Shown here: positions 48,130-59,468 of the stretch, in pieces | Layout of the letters: each line of letters starts with the position of its first letter | Position numbering within the stretch: the stretch's first letter is position 1 | Assembly: GCF_000346465.2 (NCBI RefSeq) | Contig: NC_034012.1 | Coordinates: forward strand, 13,170,972 to 13,234,971 | Direction: 5' to 3' | Origin: Prunus persica | Taxonomy: Eukaryota > Streptophyta > Magnoliopsida > Rosales > Rosaceae | Length of the DNA stretch: 64,000 nt | Made by a program: the position numbers and the translations under genes | The notes under the pieces: model-generated | Told to the model about the DNA's origin: nothing | What the model saw: the letters and a program-made list of their open reading frames with translations, nothing else | The model's database searches: none

Positions 48130-48402
48130 CACTACGCATGTGCTAATTGGTTTGCTTTTTTTTATTTTTATTTTATTTTTAGAATTAAGAAAATATAATA
48201 TGGATAGTTATGTTCCATAAAAGTATGATCTATTATCTGATTTTGTTTTTAATTTTAATTTCTTTTAATATGAAAAAAAAATATGAATTTACCATATTAT
48301 TCTCATTTAATTAATAATTTTAATTCTTTATGTTTGAATTGATCAAGGGTATTTATGGTATTTTGAATATTTCACCATTTTTTGCCTTTTACTTTATATA
48401 TA
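48130..48402 (-). mobile_element. Degenerate non-autonomous Helitron copy
   Basis: Read on the minus strand it matches the next element (TATATAAAGTAAAAGGCAAA, AATGGTGAAA, AATATGGTAAATTCA), but its first bases are lost and its 3' hairpin is eroded. The lower boundary is approximate. Confidence 0.5.
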
Positions 48403-48681
48403 CTAGCATCTCTACACGCGCATGCGATAGGTTTTTTTTTAAAATAATTTAAATTTATTTTAGAATTAAAAAAGATAATGAATATTTGTGTTCCATAAAA
48501 ATAGGATCCATTATCTGAATTTTCTTTTATTTTTAATTTTTTTAATGAGAAAAATTGTGAATTTACCATATTATCCTCATTTAATTAATAATTTCAATTC
48601 TTAATGTTTGCATTAACCAAGGGTATTTTCTAGTATTTTGAATGTTTCACCATTCTCTGCCTTTTGCTTTATATATATAGA
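48403..48681 (-). mobile_element. Non-autonomous Helitron, 279 bp
   Basis: On the minus strand it starts TCTATATATATAAAGC at 48681 and ends in a short GC-rich hairpin and CTAG at 48403, with A before and T after, as Helitrons insert between A and T. It is the same family as 62894-63181 along the full length. It joins the degenerate copy head to tail. Confidence 0.75.
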
Positions 48682-48689
48682 TATATATA

Positions 48690-49118
48690 TAATTCACATG
48701 TTTTTCATATATTATTGAATAAAAATAATATATATTACAAATTGTAAATAAATTATATTTAAATATTATATAGACTATACTTTTCATTTGTATTTTTCAC
48801 AAATTTTATCAAATAAAACACATACGTATTCGTATTTTTCCCGTTTCATATTTTACAATGTATGTACTATACCAAGTAATATGTCGAATAGAAGGCTACA
48901 TGTGTCCAAATTTAATTGTTTCATCATGACCGAGGAGTGTACTTGGAGGCACACCCTGGTGTGCACTTAAGTTTTGTTCATTAGTTGATACACATTCAAA
49001 AGGCCGTAATTAAAAGATATGAGACGAGACATATCCATCAAGTTATGACTGATCAAATAAACTATAAATGGGTAAAACACGTCTTCCTCGGTTCCTAGTT
49101 TAAGAAAACAACCATAAG

Positions 49119-49152
<34 letters not shown>

Positions 49153-49200
49153 CAACAAGTTGTCCACCATCCTGAATCTATTAATTTAAGAAAAACACAA
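48690..49200. other. AT-rich spacer and MNM1-like 3' flank copy
   Basis: 48690-48900 is very AT-rich. About 49000-49110 resembles 55085-55195 (both contain GTCTTCCTCGGTTCCTA or ATCTTCCTCGGTTCCTA and TTTAAGAAAACAACC), so it is the 3' flank of the relic copy. A (CT)n run occupies 49121-49149. Confidence 0.6.
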
Positions 49201-49254
49201 CCCTCTTTACATAGAATTGTTTGATTCTACCACATCAGCTGATGATGACTGGCC

Positions 49255-49816
49255 TTATGAAAAAGGATCATGAATTCTCTTGACTAACTCAGTAACCAAT
49301 TCTTCAAAAGGCATCTCAGGAAGTATCATCGATCTGGCTTCTGCCTGAACCAGAGCCTCTGTGGAGGGTTGATTAACCCTTATTTTCTCTGCCTTGGGTT
49401 TCAACCATTGATCCATTTGATGGAGGAGGAGGAGCTCATGGAACACAAGTTGATGAACCATGAACATCTGGAATTTCATTTCTTCTTATCACTGGATCAC
49501 CAGGGCCCACACCATTCTCTGCTAAGACATGAGGGTAAGATCTATAGGCTTGTACAAAACAGCCCTCGAAGTGGTATGAAAGTTATCACCCCTAACTGCG
49601 AGCGTATACGTACCCTCCATCAAGTTCTGCATCAATGAAAGCGCAGACCACTGATCCCACCCTCATATCAGTTGTACGTACAACCCTTCTTTCAAATCCA
49701 GGAGGGGCTGTTGGTGGAGGACTATTAATGCCAATACCTGCAGCATTGTGCCCTGAGTTATTACCACGCTGGCGCTGCACCGGAATGTTGTTGTTCCCTT
49801 GATCAGCTTCGCTCAT
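49255..49816 (-). pseudogene. MNM1-like relic 1 (AT-hook and middle region lost)
   Basis: The start (MSEADQGNN), the region PPGFERRVVRTTDMRVGSVV, AFIDAELDGGY and the C-terminal block PFEELVTELVKRIHDP match the intact gene at 55350-56741. The AT-hook is replaced by PVQRQRGNN, the frame breaks after GGYVYARS, and most of the Pro/Ser-rich middle is deleted. Upstream DNA (AAAATTGATACCAAACATGA near 49917) is shared with the intact gene. It is a decayed tandem duplicate in the same orientation. Confidence 0.8.
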
Positions 49817-50159
49817 CTTCAGCTACTTACTCTCTTGCTTCCTTACAAGTTGTTCCAAATTTCCCCTAGCTCTTTAGGGCACAAGAGGATGGTTTTATGT
49901 TGAGTTCAAATGAGAAAATTGATACCAAACATGATAGCATTTATTTAAATTACACGCCAAACATCTGAATTACCAAGCATTCCCTATTTATAAAATCAAA
50001 AGTTTATATGCAACAACCAATTCCAACCTAAAGTACTCCAAATCCGCAACTCAACAATTTTTATTTAAAACTAAAGCCTAAATACTTAACTGTAGGAAGT
50101 ATTTAGGATATTTACTAGGCAAAAATCAAAAAATCCTCTTAATCCGTCCACCCAACAAA

Positions 50160-50816
50160 CAGGGACGGACCCAGGAATATGAACTCGTAGGGTTATAGTG
50201 TGAAAGTTCAATTTTTTTTTAAAGATTAAAGGTTGGTGGGGAGAGGATTAAAGGTTCGTGGGTGGGTGGAGATTGGGGATTTAGGTTTGGGAAATTGGGG
50301 TTTTGGAGTTTTGAGAAGGGTCTGTTCTGTTTGGTCGAAGAGAAGGGTTTGTTTCAACTACAATATGTTCTAATTTTTTATTTTTTCGAAGACCTGGACC
50401 AAAACGACGTCATTTTGGCCAGGTCTTTTTTAAAAAAAATTCATTGCTGCTGGTCTAAAACGACGCCCTTTTGGTGCCAGCGCATTTTAAAAAAAATTTC
50501 GCTGGGTTCAAAACGACGCCGTTTTGGATCCAGCGCGTTTTTAATAAAATTCGCTGGGCTGGTCCAAAACGACGCCGTTTTGGCTAGCCGGGTTTTAAAA
50601 AAAAATTAGAAGCTGACCCAAAACAACGCCGTTTTGGTCAGCTTCTTTTTAAAAAAAAAAAACTGAACCCCTATTCGCTTCTTCTTCCTCAGATTTGCAG
50701 CTCCTCTTTCAGCCATTCATGGGGTCACACACAGGTTCAAAGGGACCTTCTACCTTACGTTCATGGAGTCCATAGGGTCGTTTGACCTCATTGACCCCAC
50801 TGTGGGTCCGTCCCTG
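50160..50816. mobile_element. hAT-like element, 657 bp, with an array of AAACGACGCCGTTTT palindromes
   Basis: The ends are CAGGGACGGACCCAGGAA and GTGGGTCCGTCCCTG, with the exact 8-bp target duplication CCAACAAA at 50152-50159 and 50817-50824. It shares its termini with 39248-40115. The centre (about 50395-50645) has five spaced near-palindromes of the form CCAAAACGACGCCGTTTTGG, each followed by an A/T run. The 115-codon frame over this array is a repeat artefact. Confidence 0.88.
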
Positions 50817-50824
50817 CCAACAAA

Positions 50825-51734
50825 GGACAAATAAAGAATGAATGAAAATGGAAGGGAAATTATTAGTTTTTATTTACAAAGAAATCCAGGATAATACAGA
50901 GAGTATTTCTAAAATTTTCCCAACAAGGAAAACAAGCTTGCAAAATCCTATTGAACCCAAGGTATTTTTGGTGTGAGGTTTGAGAGAAATATAATATAAT
51001 TAACAAAAAAGAAATTAAGATGAGCTATATATAGGAAAGAAAGTGACAGTACACTGGTACAATATAGCTAAACGATGACACAGAAAAGACGAGGGTGCTC
51101 TTAAAAGCCGTGGTCGTGTTTCAAAAGACAACAATTTTAACCGTTGTGGGTTAGCATCTTAAACAGTACTAAAATCGAGCTGCGTTAGGTTGACATTTAA
51201 CAAGCGTTGTCTTTTAAAAAACGCTAAACAAAAGTTGTTGCTTAAGTGAGATCGCCCTCGACCTAAAATTTCAAACTTCTCCCCTACGACTTGAAAAACA
51301 TCTCTCCCTCCCTCGTTTTTAGACTTCTCCTCAACCCTCTGAATCTTCCTCATCTCTCTAAATCTCCCTCAACATTCTCCTTTTCAGATTTCTTAAACAC
51401 TCGTAAACCCTAACTCATTTCTCTTAATTTGCGCTTCCGTCGTCACAAAGCTTGCCAGCATAGAAGGGTCATGTGTCGGACGGTAACTTTGAGGCACGCA
51501 CCCCCCAAGAAAACCTTCAAGAGACTTCTTCGTCGAAATCATGGGCGGTGCTATGCACAGGGCAGGCTTGGTGCCAGCCCAGCCCAAATTTTTTCAAAAA
51601 AAAAAAAAAACCTACATGTGTTATAAGCTCATCCCAAAATTTAAAAAAATTAAAAGCAAACCCTACACATATGTTGCCCATCCAGATGTCCCATGTCTTC
51701 TTTCCTTCTCTTTTGGCTATTAGACTTCTTCTTC

Positions 51735-51799
<65 letters not shown>

Positions 51800-52660
51800 C
51801 CCAACAACAGCAAGTTTCTCCCTTTTTTTTTTATAGTCAAATTCTCCCTCTATTGGCTACATTTTCTATTATCTTAGGTGGGCAACTTTGCAACAACATC
51901 TTCTCCTCTCCTTTGTCAACAACAAGTATTATTCTCATTCTCTCATTTGCTATATATCTTTAAGTATAGTTTTAATTTAAAATTTAGTATTATAGGGTTT
52001 AATTAGGGATGAATTATAATTTTGGGATTTTGTTGAAATTAATTAGGGCTTTGATTAGGGATGAATTATTCTTGGGCTTTAATTTGGGATTTTGTTAAAA
52101 TTGAGTATGCTATGGTTTAATTATGGATGAATTATAATTTTTGGTTTGATATTGTTGAGATGCTATTATGAGAATTTGTGTGATTTTTTGTTGGTATGTT
52201 TGATTAAAAAAATTTCTACATATTATTCATAGACTATCTTTTATTATGTTGGATCACAATCGGAATCCCAAGATAACAAAGAATTTGTTGGCTTTTTTTT
52301 AAGAAAAAGAATGATGGGTCATCATCTAGTACATTGCCTTCTAGCATTTATTTATCTACTCCAATATGTGAAGAGCAAAATCTTCTTGAGTCTCCCATTA
52401 TCGATCTCCAATTTTTAGCTTTTGTATTTGTAGAACTTCTATTTATGGATAGAGATGCATTTGAGGGTAAGGCTCATTATGTCTCCCATGACTAGGTGTA
52501 TCTTTTTATGTTTGTTAATAAAATTCACTCGTACCGTCGAGTTTAGTATGTAAGTTTTATCCCACCAACTTTTGAATCCTGGAACCGCCAATCACACAAT
52601 CATTCTAGACAATTGTCAAGTTCTACCAAATCATGTAAATGTACAGCGGCAACCATAAAA
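50825..52660. other. Repeat-rich spacer between MNM1-like relics
   Basis: No gene is supported. It contains an A14 run (51597-51610), a (CT)n run (51738-51796) and, at about 52000-52140, three imperfect copies of a segment containing TTAGGGATGAATTAT and GGGATTTTGTT. A region near 51090-51240 has AAAGACAACAATTTTAACCG-like words seen in CACTA elements, but no ends were found. Confidence 0.5.
51738..51796 (+). repeat. (CT)n microsatellite
   Basis: About 29 uninterrupted CT units. The open frames across it are artefacts. Confidence 0.95.
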
Positions 52661-52668
52661 TCGGATAC

Positions 52669-52950
52669 TCAATGCTTCAGTCTTAGTCTCACTGAGGAGG
52701 GGCCTTGTGAAGGATCGTGAATTCTTTTGACTACCTCAGTGACCAATTTTTCAAAAGCCATGTCCGGTAGTCTCATTGATTTCGCTTCTGCCTGAAGCAA
52801 TACCTCTATGGAGGGTTGATTAAACCAAGTAGCATTTCCAGCTTCTCTGCCTTGGATTTCGACCGTCGGCATCATTATTCTCCACCGAGTTGTATTTTTC
52901 AGGGACGACCATGTTTGCGCTTCTGGGAGATGTTGATCCCTTCATTAGGT
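52669..52950 (-). pseudogene. MNM1-like relic 2 (start and C-terminal block only)
   Basis: On the minus strand it begins MSQPNEGINISQKRKHGRP and stops, keeping half of the AT-hook. A large deletion then joins it to the C-terminal block NQPSIEVLLQAEAKSM, AFEKLVTEVVKRIHDPSQ, closely matching the intact copy. The upstream flank (GATGCCAAACATGATA near 53070) is shared too. Confidence 0.8.
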
Positions 52951-55080
52951 TGGCTCATCTTCAAGTACGTATAACTTTTGCAAACCCTTTTACAAGTTCT
53001 TTCAATATTTTCCCTGCCTACAGCAAGAGGAGGGGCTTTATAGAATGAGTGTAAGTGAGAAATTTGATGCCAAACATGATATGACTTATGTCAAACATCT
53101 AGACTCTGCAATTATCTAAAAGCCCTATACAGTCAATTTTCCAAAATAAAGTAGTTCCTACACCTAAAAACATAATATATATATATATGCACGAAAAGTA
53201 TTTAAAATCCTCAAGTAAATGTTGTTTTTGGGCTAATGCTTAACCGTAGGAAGTAAGCTAACCTCTACAAGACAGTTGCTTAAGATTTTTACCTTATGAA
53301 GCAATACTAAGAAAATAAGAATGTGGTGGTGCCACTATTGTTATATAAAAAAATAGCGAGTTGTCGTTGATTACTTTAAGTAAGAGAGGTTACAAATGAT
53401 CCACTAGTGTAGTGGTTTGAAGTAATTGTTCTCTTAAAAAAAGTCCTAGCATTTGTATAGTATGCGTGAATTTAGTACTATTGCACCTCTCAATAGAAAA
53501 TGTCTTTAAAAAAAAGGTAAGAGGTTAAACTACATTTAATTGAGAGTTGTCTAAAAACACACTCTTAGAGCCTTTTCCACTTTGAGGGGGAAGGAAGCCA
53601 TTGTTCTTCCCCCCTCTCCCCCCTTCTCTTCCTCCTTTCACCTCTTCCCCCATTTTCAGAGACAAAAGGTTTTCTCTATTTGTCTTAGTTTTGTTATGAT
53701 TTTCATCCAACCATTATAGGCGGTTGGGCTTAGTGTCGGATCTTCACCTGCATTTCAGCGTTGGATCTCCACCACCATCTTTTTTGCAATTTCTTTAACC
53801 AGATTATCTTCAATTGATTGACCTGATTAATATTTGATTTAAATCAAAGTCAATCACAGAAGATTCTTTCCTTTAATTTTGTCTTCATCTTGAACCGTTT
53901 GATGCACTCCGTCGGATGTCGCCATGTGTCATTTTTGACAACTAATTCGATTTTGATGAGTCACACGCCACATGAACGAATTACGGGGCCCACAATTTAA
54001 TCCACCGAACCCTAATTATTTTCTTGTCAATGAAATTTATTGCACCAAAATTTCTTTGTCTACACTTGTTTCTCACTACTACTGTTGTCATCAGCTAAAC
54101 CCTTCTGCCAGCTTTCCCTACCCTCTGGCTCATCATTGCTTGGTTGGTCTTACCTTCTTTCTTGACGTAATCTACTGTTTTTCCTCTACCTTAGTTGTTT
54201 TTTCTTACCGTAATCTTAAACTACTATTTCGATGCCCACTTGCTATAAATTGCCAATATTACCTCAGATTACCCATATTCTACCGATCAAATCTAACTGA
54301 AAGTACCCATATTCGTAACGAAACATTCATCCCAGAAGACACTTTTATCTACCAAAGTTCTTACCCATACTTAACCCCACAAACTTAGGCTATTTTTCAT
54401 GTCCTATTTCATTTGAACTTCAGACGATAAGCAACAACGGTCATAAGGTTATATTCTCCCACTAATTCTTCCCTCAACCATCTGCAACTGATCCTGCATA
54501 TTCGAAGGAGTATTGCTTGGCTCCTTAAAACTGAGGCGGAACTCTTCCTCACAACAAATAGGATTTTAACACATGTTAAATTCTAAAAGACGAGTTAAAA
54601 GATTAAAACGAAAAAAAAAGTTAAAAGAATTACATGTGTCCAAATTTGTTTTGAGGAGCCAAGTTTTTTCCTATTCTTTCCTATTCGAAGTAAGTGGTGC
54701 AACCGTAACCCCTACTGTTGTAGGTTCTTTGCTTCCATCTTGAACTGCCAAGGACGTTTGGGATGACGTAGCCCAAACATTTTTTTTTTCTTGAGCGGAT
54801 AGCCCAAACATATTTTGATGGAACCAATCCTTCTCTGATTGTGATTTGATCCATTAGATTTGGTTTCATGGTTTTGTTGAGCTTTGAATAATGTCTCTGG
54901 CCTTAATATTGGTTGTTTTCCCGCTTGCTTGGTTTGGTTTTCTTCTGGTGTTTGCTAAGCTTGTTGAGTTTGTTCTCTTGTTCCCTATACATTTCGGCTT
55001 TGGTGTACTGGCCTTTGCTCCTCTTTTTTGGGTTAGTAAACTCCTCTATTCACCAAAACAAAAATATGATGTTAATAAAT
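52951..55080. other. Spacer between relic 2 and the intact MNM1-like gene
   Basis: Left part: degraded MNM1-like 5' flank up to about 53300. The remainder has no gene that I recognise. A short minus-strand frame near 54440-54560 (EEFRLSFKEPSNTPSNMQDQ) looks protein-like but could not be placed. Right part from about 55080 is the intact gene's 3' flank. Confidence 0.45.
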
Positions 55081-55349
55081 GACAGTACTTCGAACACATA
55101 AGCAGAGACATTTCTAACAAGTTATCAGAGTCAAATAAGCTATAAACAAAAGTCAAACAGATCTTCCTCGGTTCCTACTTTAAGAAAACAACCCTTCTAC
55201 ACAAAGGTCTGATTACCCCATCATGCAAAGCCTTTATGTGCATCAGCAAAGCATGCACACAGCACCCTTCAAGGTGGCTACTAGAAAATTAGACACTTGA
55301 AGCCTAAGAAGGTTTTCATGAACAATCAGATTTTATTTCCGAGCACAGG

Positions 55350-56741
55350 TTAACTTGGTTCATCCAAGTTCTGTCTGGGACCTGTGGTTGACACTTCAGC
55401 CTGTGGCTCCTCCCTCTCCCTCATGCTTTCCTGCAAAACCTTGTTGATGTTCCAGCCAAAAGAAAAGAAGAAACTCGTTGAGATGTTTAAATCAGCGTCT
55501 ATGTCTGCAATAACGTTAACTACTAAATTGCTCAAGGAGAATGTTAAGATTGGTTTTACCTGCAACAGCTCAGACATTTTGCCATTTCTACTGTCCTCCA
55601 GTGGTTTTGAAACTGGTGTAGAGTGGCCTTTCGGCTGTATGGCTTGCAGAGGCTCAATTACTAGGGGTTGATCCATATCGTTCTCCATCTCATTGCCAGT
55701 TGACTTGCTACCCTCAATGTGAATATCAGTTGATTGTAAGGTGGCTTGTGAGGGGTTATCTATCCTTTTAACTACCTCAGTAACCAATTTTTCAAAAGGT
55801 ATATCTGGGCGTCTCATTGATTTGGCTTCTTCCTGAATTAGCGTCTCTGTTGATGGTTGATTACACGTACCATCATCATTTTGCTCACCTTCGAACACTG
55901 AAGACTGATTTCCAACTATTGGCATCTGGTTGGAGGGTATCGACCCATTTGATGGAGGAACTGATGGAACCTGTTTAACTCTTGAAGTTGCCAGATCTGC
56001 AGCTTGGGGTGCGGCAGAAGTTGGCTCACTGTTGAGTGGCACCTGGTTAGTGGGTATCGACCCATTTTTCGGAGGAGCAACTGGAGCAACAGAAGTAGAT
56101 GAACCGGTGAGTGGTACCCCATTAGATAAATTACGAGGTTGCAGTATAACAGGCAACAAGTTTCCTCTGGACAATAGTGGATTAACAGTTTGGGCTGCCA
56201 CAGGGGGCACATGTTTGCCTTTTGAAGCCACGTGATGAACAGAGCGGATGACATCTCTAGAACGAGATTTCTGACCATGGACATGAGAGTAAATCTCACC
56301 TGGAATGGGAATTGCATTTCTCCTGATCATTTGAACATCTGGGGCCACATCATTCTCTGCTGAGACAGAAGTGTAACGTCCAGGCTTGAAGACAACGCCC
56401 CTCAAAGTGGTGTGAGAGTTGCCAACCCTGACACTAAGTAAATATCCTCCATCAAAAGCTCCATCAATGACACCGGAAACTATTGTTCCCACCATGACAT
56501 CAGTTGTACTATTATTTGGAGCTGCATGATGGGACTGGTATTCGTTCCTCCCATCAAATCCAGGAGGAACAGGAGGAATACCAATACCAGCATTCACACG
56601 TGGGTTCAGATTCTGAGCATTTGGCACACGAGTATCCTCTTCCAGATTTAGTTTTGGATATTTCCGTGGACGGCCACGTTTGCGCTTCATATGGATGTTT
56701 GACGAGGCATCAGGGTTGTTCCCTTGATCAGCTTGGCTCAT
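55350..56741 (-). CDS. MNM1: AT-hook protein, METABOLIC NETWORK MODULATOR 1-like
   Basis: Two coding exons: 55560-56741 and 55350-55439, giving 423 residues. The AT-hook lies at residues 19-30 (KRKRGRPRKYPK), so DNA binding in the minor groove of AT-rich DNA and a nuclear location are expected. A conserved domain follows at about 80-150 (MVGTIVSGVIDGAFDGGYLL, RGVVFKPGRYTSVSAENDVA, QMIRRNAIP). A Pro/Ser-rich middle with two similar blocks (PPKNGSIPTNQ, PPSNGSIPSNQ) comes next, then a C-terminal helix (FEKLVTEVVKRI). The intron donor is GTAAAA at 55559. Two acceptors 9 nt apart (55440 and 55431) are both in frame, adding or omitting Val-Leu-Gln. A leader acceptor (CTGTAG) at 56803 suggests a 5' UTR intron, with a candidate upstream exon ending at 58853. 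The name is by family resemblance; precise function is unproved. Confidence 0.83.
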   Translation of the reverse strand: MSQADQGNNPDASSNIHMKRKRGRPRKYPKLNLEEDTRVPNAQNLNPRVNAGIGIPPVPPGFDGRNEYQSHHAAPNNSTTDVMVGTIVSGVIDGAFDGGYLLSVRVGNSHTTLRGVVFKPGRYTSVSAENDVAPDVQMIRRNAIPIPGEIYSHVHGQKSRSRDVIRSVHHVASKGKHVPPVAAQTVNPLLSRGNLLPVILQPRNLSNGVPLTGSSTSVAPVAPPKNGSIPTNQVPLNSEPTSAAPQAADLATSRVKQVPSVPPSNGSIPSNQMPIVGNQSSVFEGEQNDDGTCNQPSTETLIQEEAKSMRRPDIPFEKLVTEVVKRIDNPSQATLQSTDIHIEGSKSTGNEMENDMDQPLVIEPLQAIQPKGHSTPVSKPLEDSRNGKMSELLQVKPILTFSLSNLVVNVIADIDADLNISTSFFFSFGWNINKVLQESMREREEPQAEVSTTGPRQNLDEPS

Positions 56742-59190
56742 CTTCAGGTACTTTTAGCAAACTCTCTTGCTCTTCCCACAAATTCTACCAAAACTCCACT
56801 CCCTACAGCAAGAGTAAGGCTTTCTAGTGAGTTTTAAAAAGAAAATTGATACCAAACATGATAGAATTTAAATTACATATCAAACTTCTGTGCTTTTTAA
56901 AGTTTAAATAGTAAGACTTTAGCAAGTATATCCTGTACAGAAGCCTCAATAAATTGATTTCTACCTTTAAATAACAAACTTTTACCCATACAAAAACAAA
57001 AAAATTCTGGACAACAATGAAAAATCCACTAATTATGTAATAGTGCATTACTTGCAACATCGAGTCCAAGAATGAATACTAACTGAAAATTGAAGAAAAA
57101 GGAATGTTTTACAAGTAAATCTTGGATAATGAGTAGTTTTTCATGGGCTGATGTTCTTGCTGAATATTCTGTGGGTTTCAGGAGAAGCAGAGCTAGGACA
57201 TCAAATACAACATTTTTCAAGATGGGCAATGCACACGATTCAATTATTTTCTCAAGCTGCCTTTGGTGTCACCTATCTTAACACTTCTCTACCAAGTGGT
57301 GAATAACAAGTAATCAGAACCTCAAGGGAACCCACTCTGAGACCACTTGTTAGGACTTACAAGTGCAAACCGAGATTCAAAAGAATGACCACTCAACGAT
57401 TCCTAATGGAAAGAAATAGATGAACGAGAGAATTTTGTAAGCACAATAAGTATGTGATATGGAAAATTCGCGTCCACATCCACCAGAGATATGTATTATT
57501 CACTAAATTGTAACTGTATAACTTGTATAGAACATAGTTGAATTAAAATCACATAACACAAATACAAAGAAAACCCTTGAACACCAACTAACGAGAATGA
57601 AAATTGCACCACAAGATTTATGAAATTCATAAAATTCTTGTCTACATATATAAATAGAAGAAGACACAATTGAGTTAAATCACACAGCACAAACACAATC
57701 ACAAACACAAAGAAAACCCTTGTACAGCCACTATCTCAATATCCCAAAGAAAACGTTATATAATACAATCATGTAAGAAGTACCCAATATTCTCATGGTG
57801 TGGTTTAAGTTCAATTGTTCCCTCATAAGGCTCCCATTATGTGAACACTACTACATTGATAAATCGCCTAAGTATACAGGCTAGCCTCTGCTATAAACTC
57901 AGTATGAGCAACCAAGTTATCAGAATGCTCTGGGACCACTGCAGAAGCAAGTCAGACAACACTTTACCCCAATTACGATTTTCTCACAAACCCAATTCCT
58001 AATCATCAAAAAGTGACTGCTTCAAAAGCAGAAAATCACTCAAATGGATAAGCATGATTGCTAACTGTCAAGTCAACAAAAAGACAACAAAAGAAATAGG
58101 AAAATGCAGTGTAAGCTACAACAGATGCTAGTGAACCAAAATGCACAATGATAGTGACACTGATTGTACACAAGTAACTGAACTTAGCGGCTGCACTAAT
58201 GGAAATAAAAAAGACAGCAACAAACAAATTAAAACTCAGGCACTAGATAGTTCCGGCTTACAAGTAAAGCAGAAACCTGAATAGCAGCAGGCAATGGAAT
58301 TGTATCACAATCGCAATACAGAACCAAAAATAATTTTACACATTTAAAACCAAAGTTCATAAAAACTTTACTTTAAAAAATATTTTTTTTAAACCCTAAA
58401 TTTCCACCTGGTAGCTGATAAATACTAATCTTTTTTTTAAAAAAAGAAAATAAAAAGTGTATGTATAGTAAGAAACTAGAAATTAAGAAGTTTAAAACTT
58501 TCCCATAAATAAACAGGGCCCAATAAACATTAATTCCACTTCACCTCAGCGAACCACAGTTTCTTCTTTATTCGTTGTATCTTCTTTTTTTCAAACATAA
58601 AAGAAACTGAGGAACAAAAAACAACATAACAAGCAGTAATTGAGAAGATAGACCAACAAAAGAAAAAAGTTCAAATTTTTACTTGTACCCAACAAAAAAA
58701 AAAAAGTTAATATTTACTATCAATTAAAACCAAGGAAAGTTTCTGAACTCTGATGAAAGCTAAGTAAGCGAGATGCATATATTGAACAAAGAACAAAGAT
58801 GAGCTAGGGATTGTGAGAAATTGGGGAAGAAAGTGGCAGTACCTTCTCTTAGTGCTCCGACGACGTCGTCTAGCAGTGAATAAAAAGCTTCAGTGGTTGG
58901 GAGCTCGGAATTGCTTTTAGGTGCTGTGAAAAAAAATTGATACAACTGTTCTTGGTTTTCGGGTTTCGGGTTTCGGGTTCTGGGTTTCGGGTTCTGGGTT
59001 TTTTTGGGCGGAAGGGGCGAGGTGTGAAGGAAGGAGTTTGGAAGTAAAGTAGATAATCAGAAAATAGAGCGTGCTTTTCACTGCTGAGTTATAAACTACT
59101 GTGTAGACACTTGACATGTTTACTTGCTTTTCAGGCATGCAACAGTTTGGTGACACATAGTCATCATCATTATTTTTTTTCGATAAGGTC
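56742..59190 (-). promoter_or_regulatory. 5' region of MNM1-like gene with probable leader exon and intron (segment A)
   Basis: The DNA upstream of the ATG lacks genes. A leader exon start at 56802 fits the acceptor CTGTAG. Near 58853-58945 a purine/pyrimidine-balanced stretch ends in a good donor (AAG then GTACTG) and may be the first leader exon. About 57225-59190 is duplicated at 60560-63690. Near 58955-59000 there is a short TTTCGGG/TTCTGGG array. Transcription of these exons is inference. Confidence 0.5.
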
Positions 59191-59312
59191 ATGGGTTGTT
59201 TCTTGTTTCTTATCTTTTGTTAATAAAAGCGATTGTTGAAATTACTCTGATTTATTAAAAGGAAGGTTCGAACTTGTATGTAAATGAAAGAGCTTACTAT
59301 TCTGATCGAATA

Positions 59313-59459
59313 GGTCATGCTAGGGAGACCAACTTTAGATACCAACTTGTGTACCAACTTTCTAATAGAGGTGGAGCCCACCAATACAATGGGTCCCACA
59401 CTCTATTAGAGAGTTGGTACACAAGTTGGTATCTAAAGTTGGTCTCCCTAGCATTTTCC
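59313..59459. mobile_element. 147-bp hairpin MITE (Mutator-like)
   Basis: The arms 59317-59370 and 59401-59454 are reverse complements over 54 nt with one mismatch. The core starts ATGCTAGGGAGACCAAC. Flanking nine-mers GATCGAATA (59304-59312) and GACCGAATA (59460-59468) look like a 9-bp target duplication with one change. It has no coding capacity. Confidence 0.8.
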
Positions 59460-59468
59460 GACCGAATA

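Noticed and set aside
50262..50609. 115-codon open frame with repeated VLKKN/FLKKI blocks
   Set aside because: It is the translation of the palindrome array inside a hAT-like element; the periodicity explains the repeats and there is no gene context.
51052..51240. Possible CACTA element (AAAGACAACAATTTTAACCG-like words)
   Set aside because: No CACTA termini, no 3-bp duplication and no paired end were found.
57029..57229. Protein-like minus-strand frame (VLALLLLKPTEYSARTSAHE)
   Set aside because: No family recognised and the matching part of segment B does not keep the frame, so coding is unlikely.
58760..58945. Short frame near the candidate leader exon (NSELPTTEAFYSLLDDVVG)
   Set aside because: The duplicate at 63425-63649 does not preserve the protein, while the donor is preserved; non-coding leader is the better reading.
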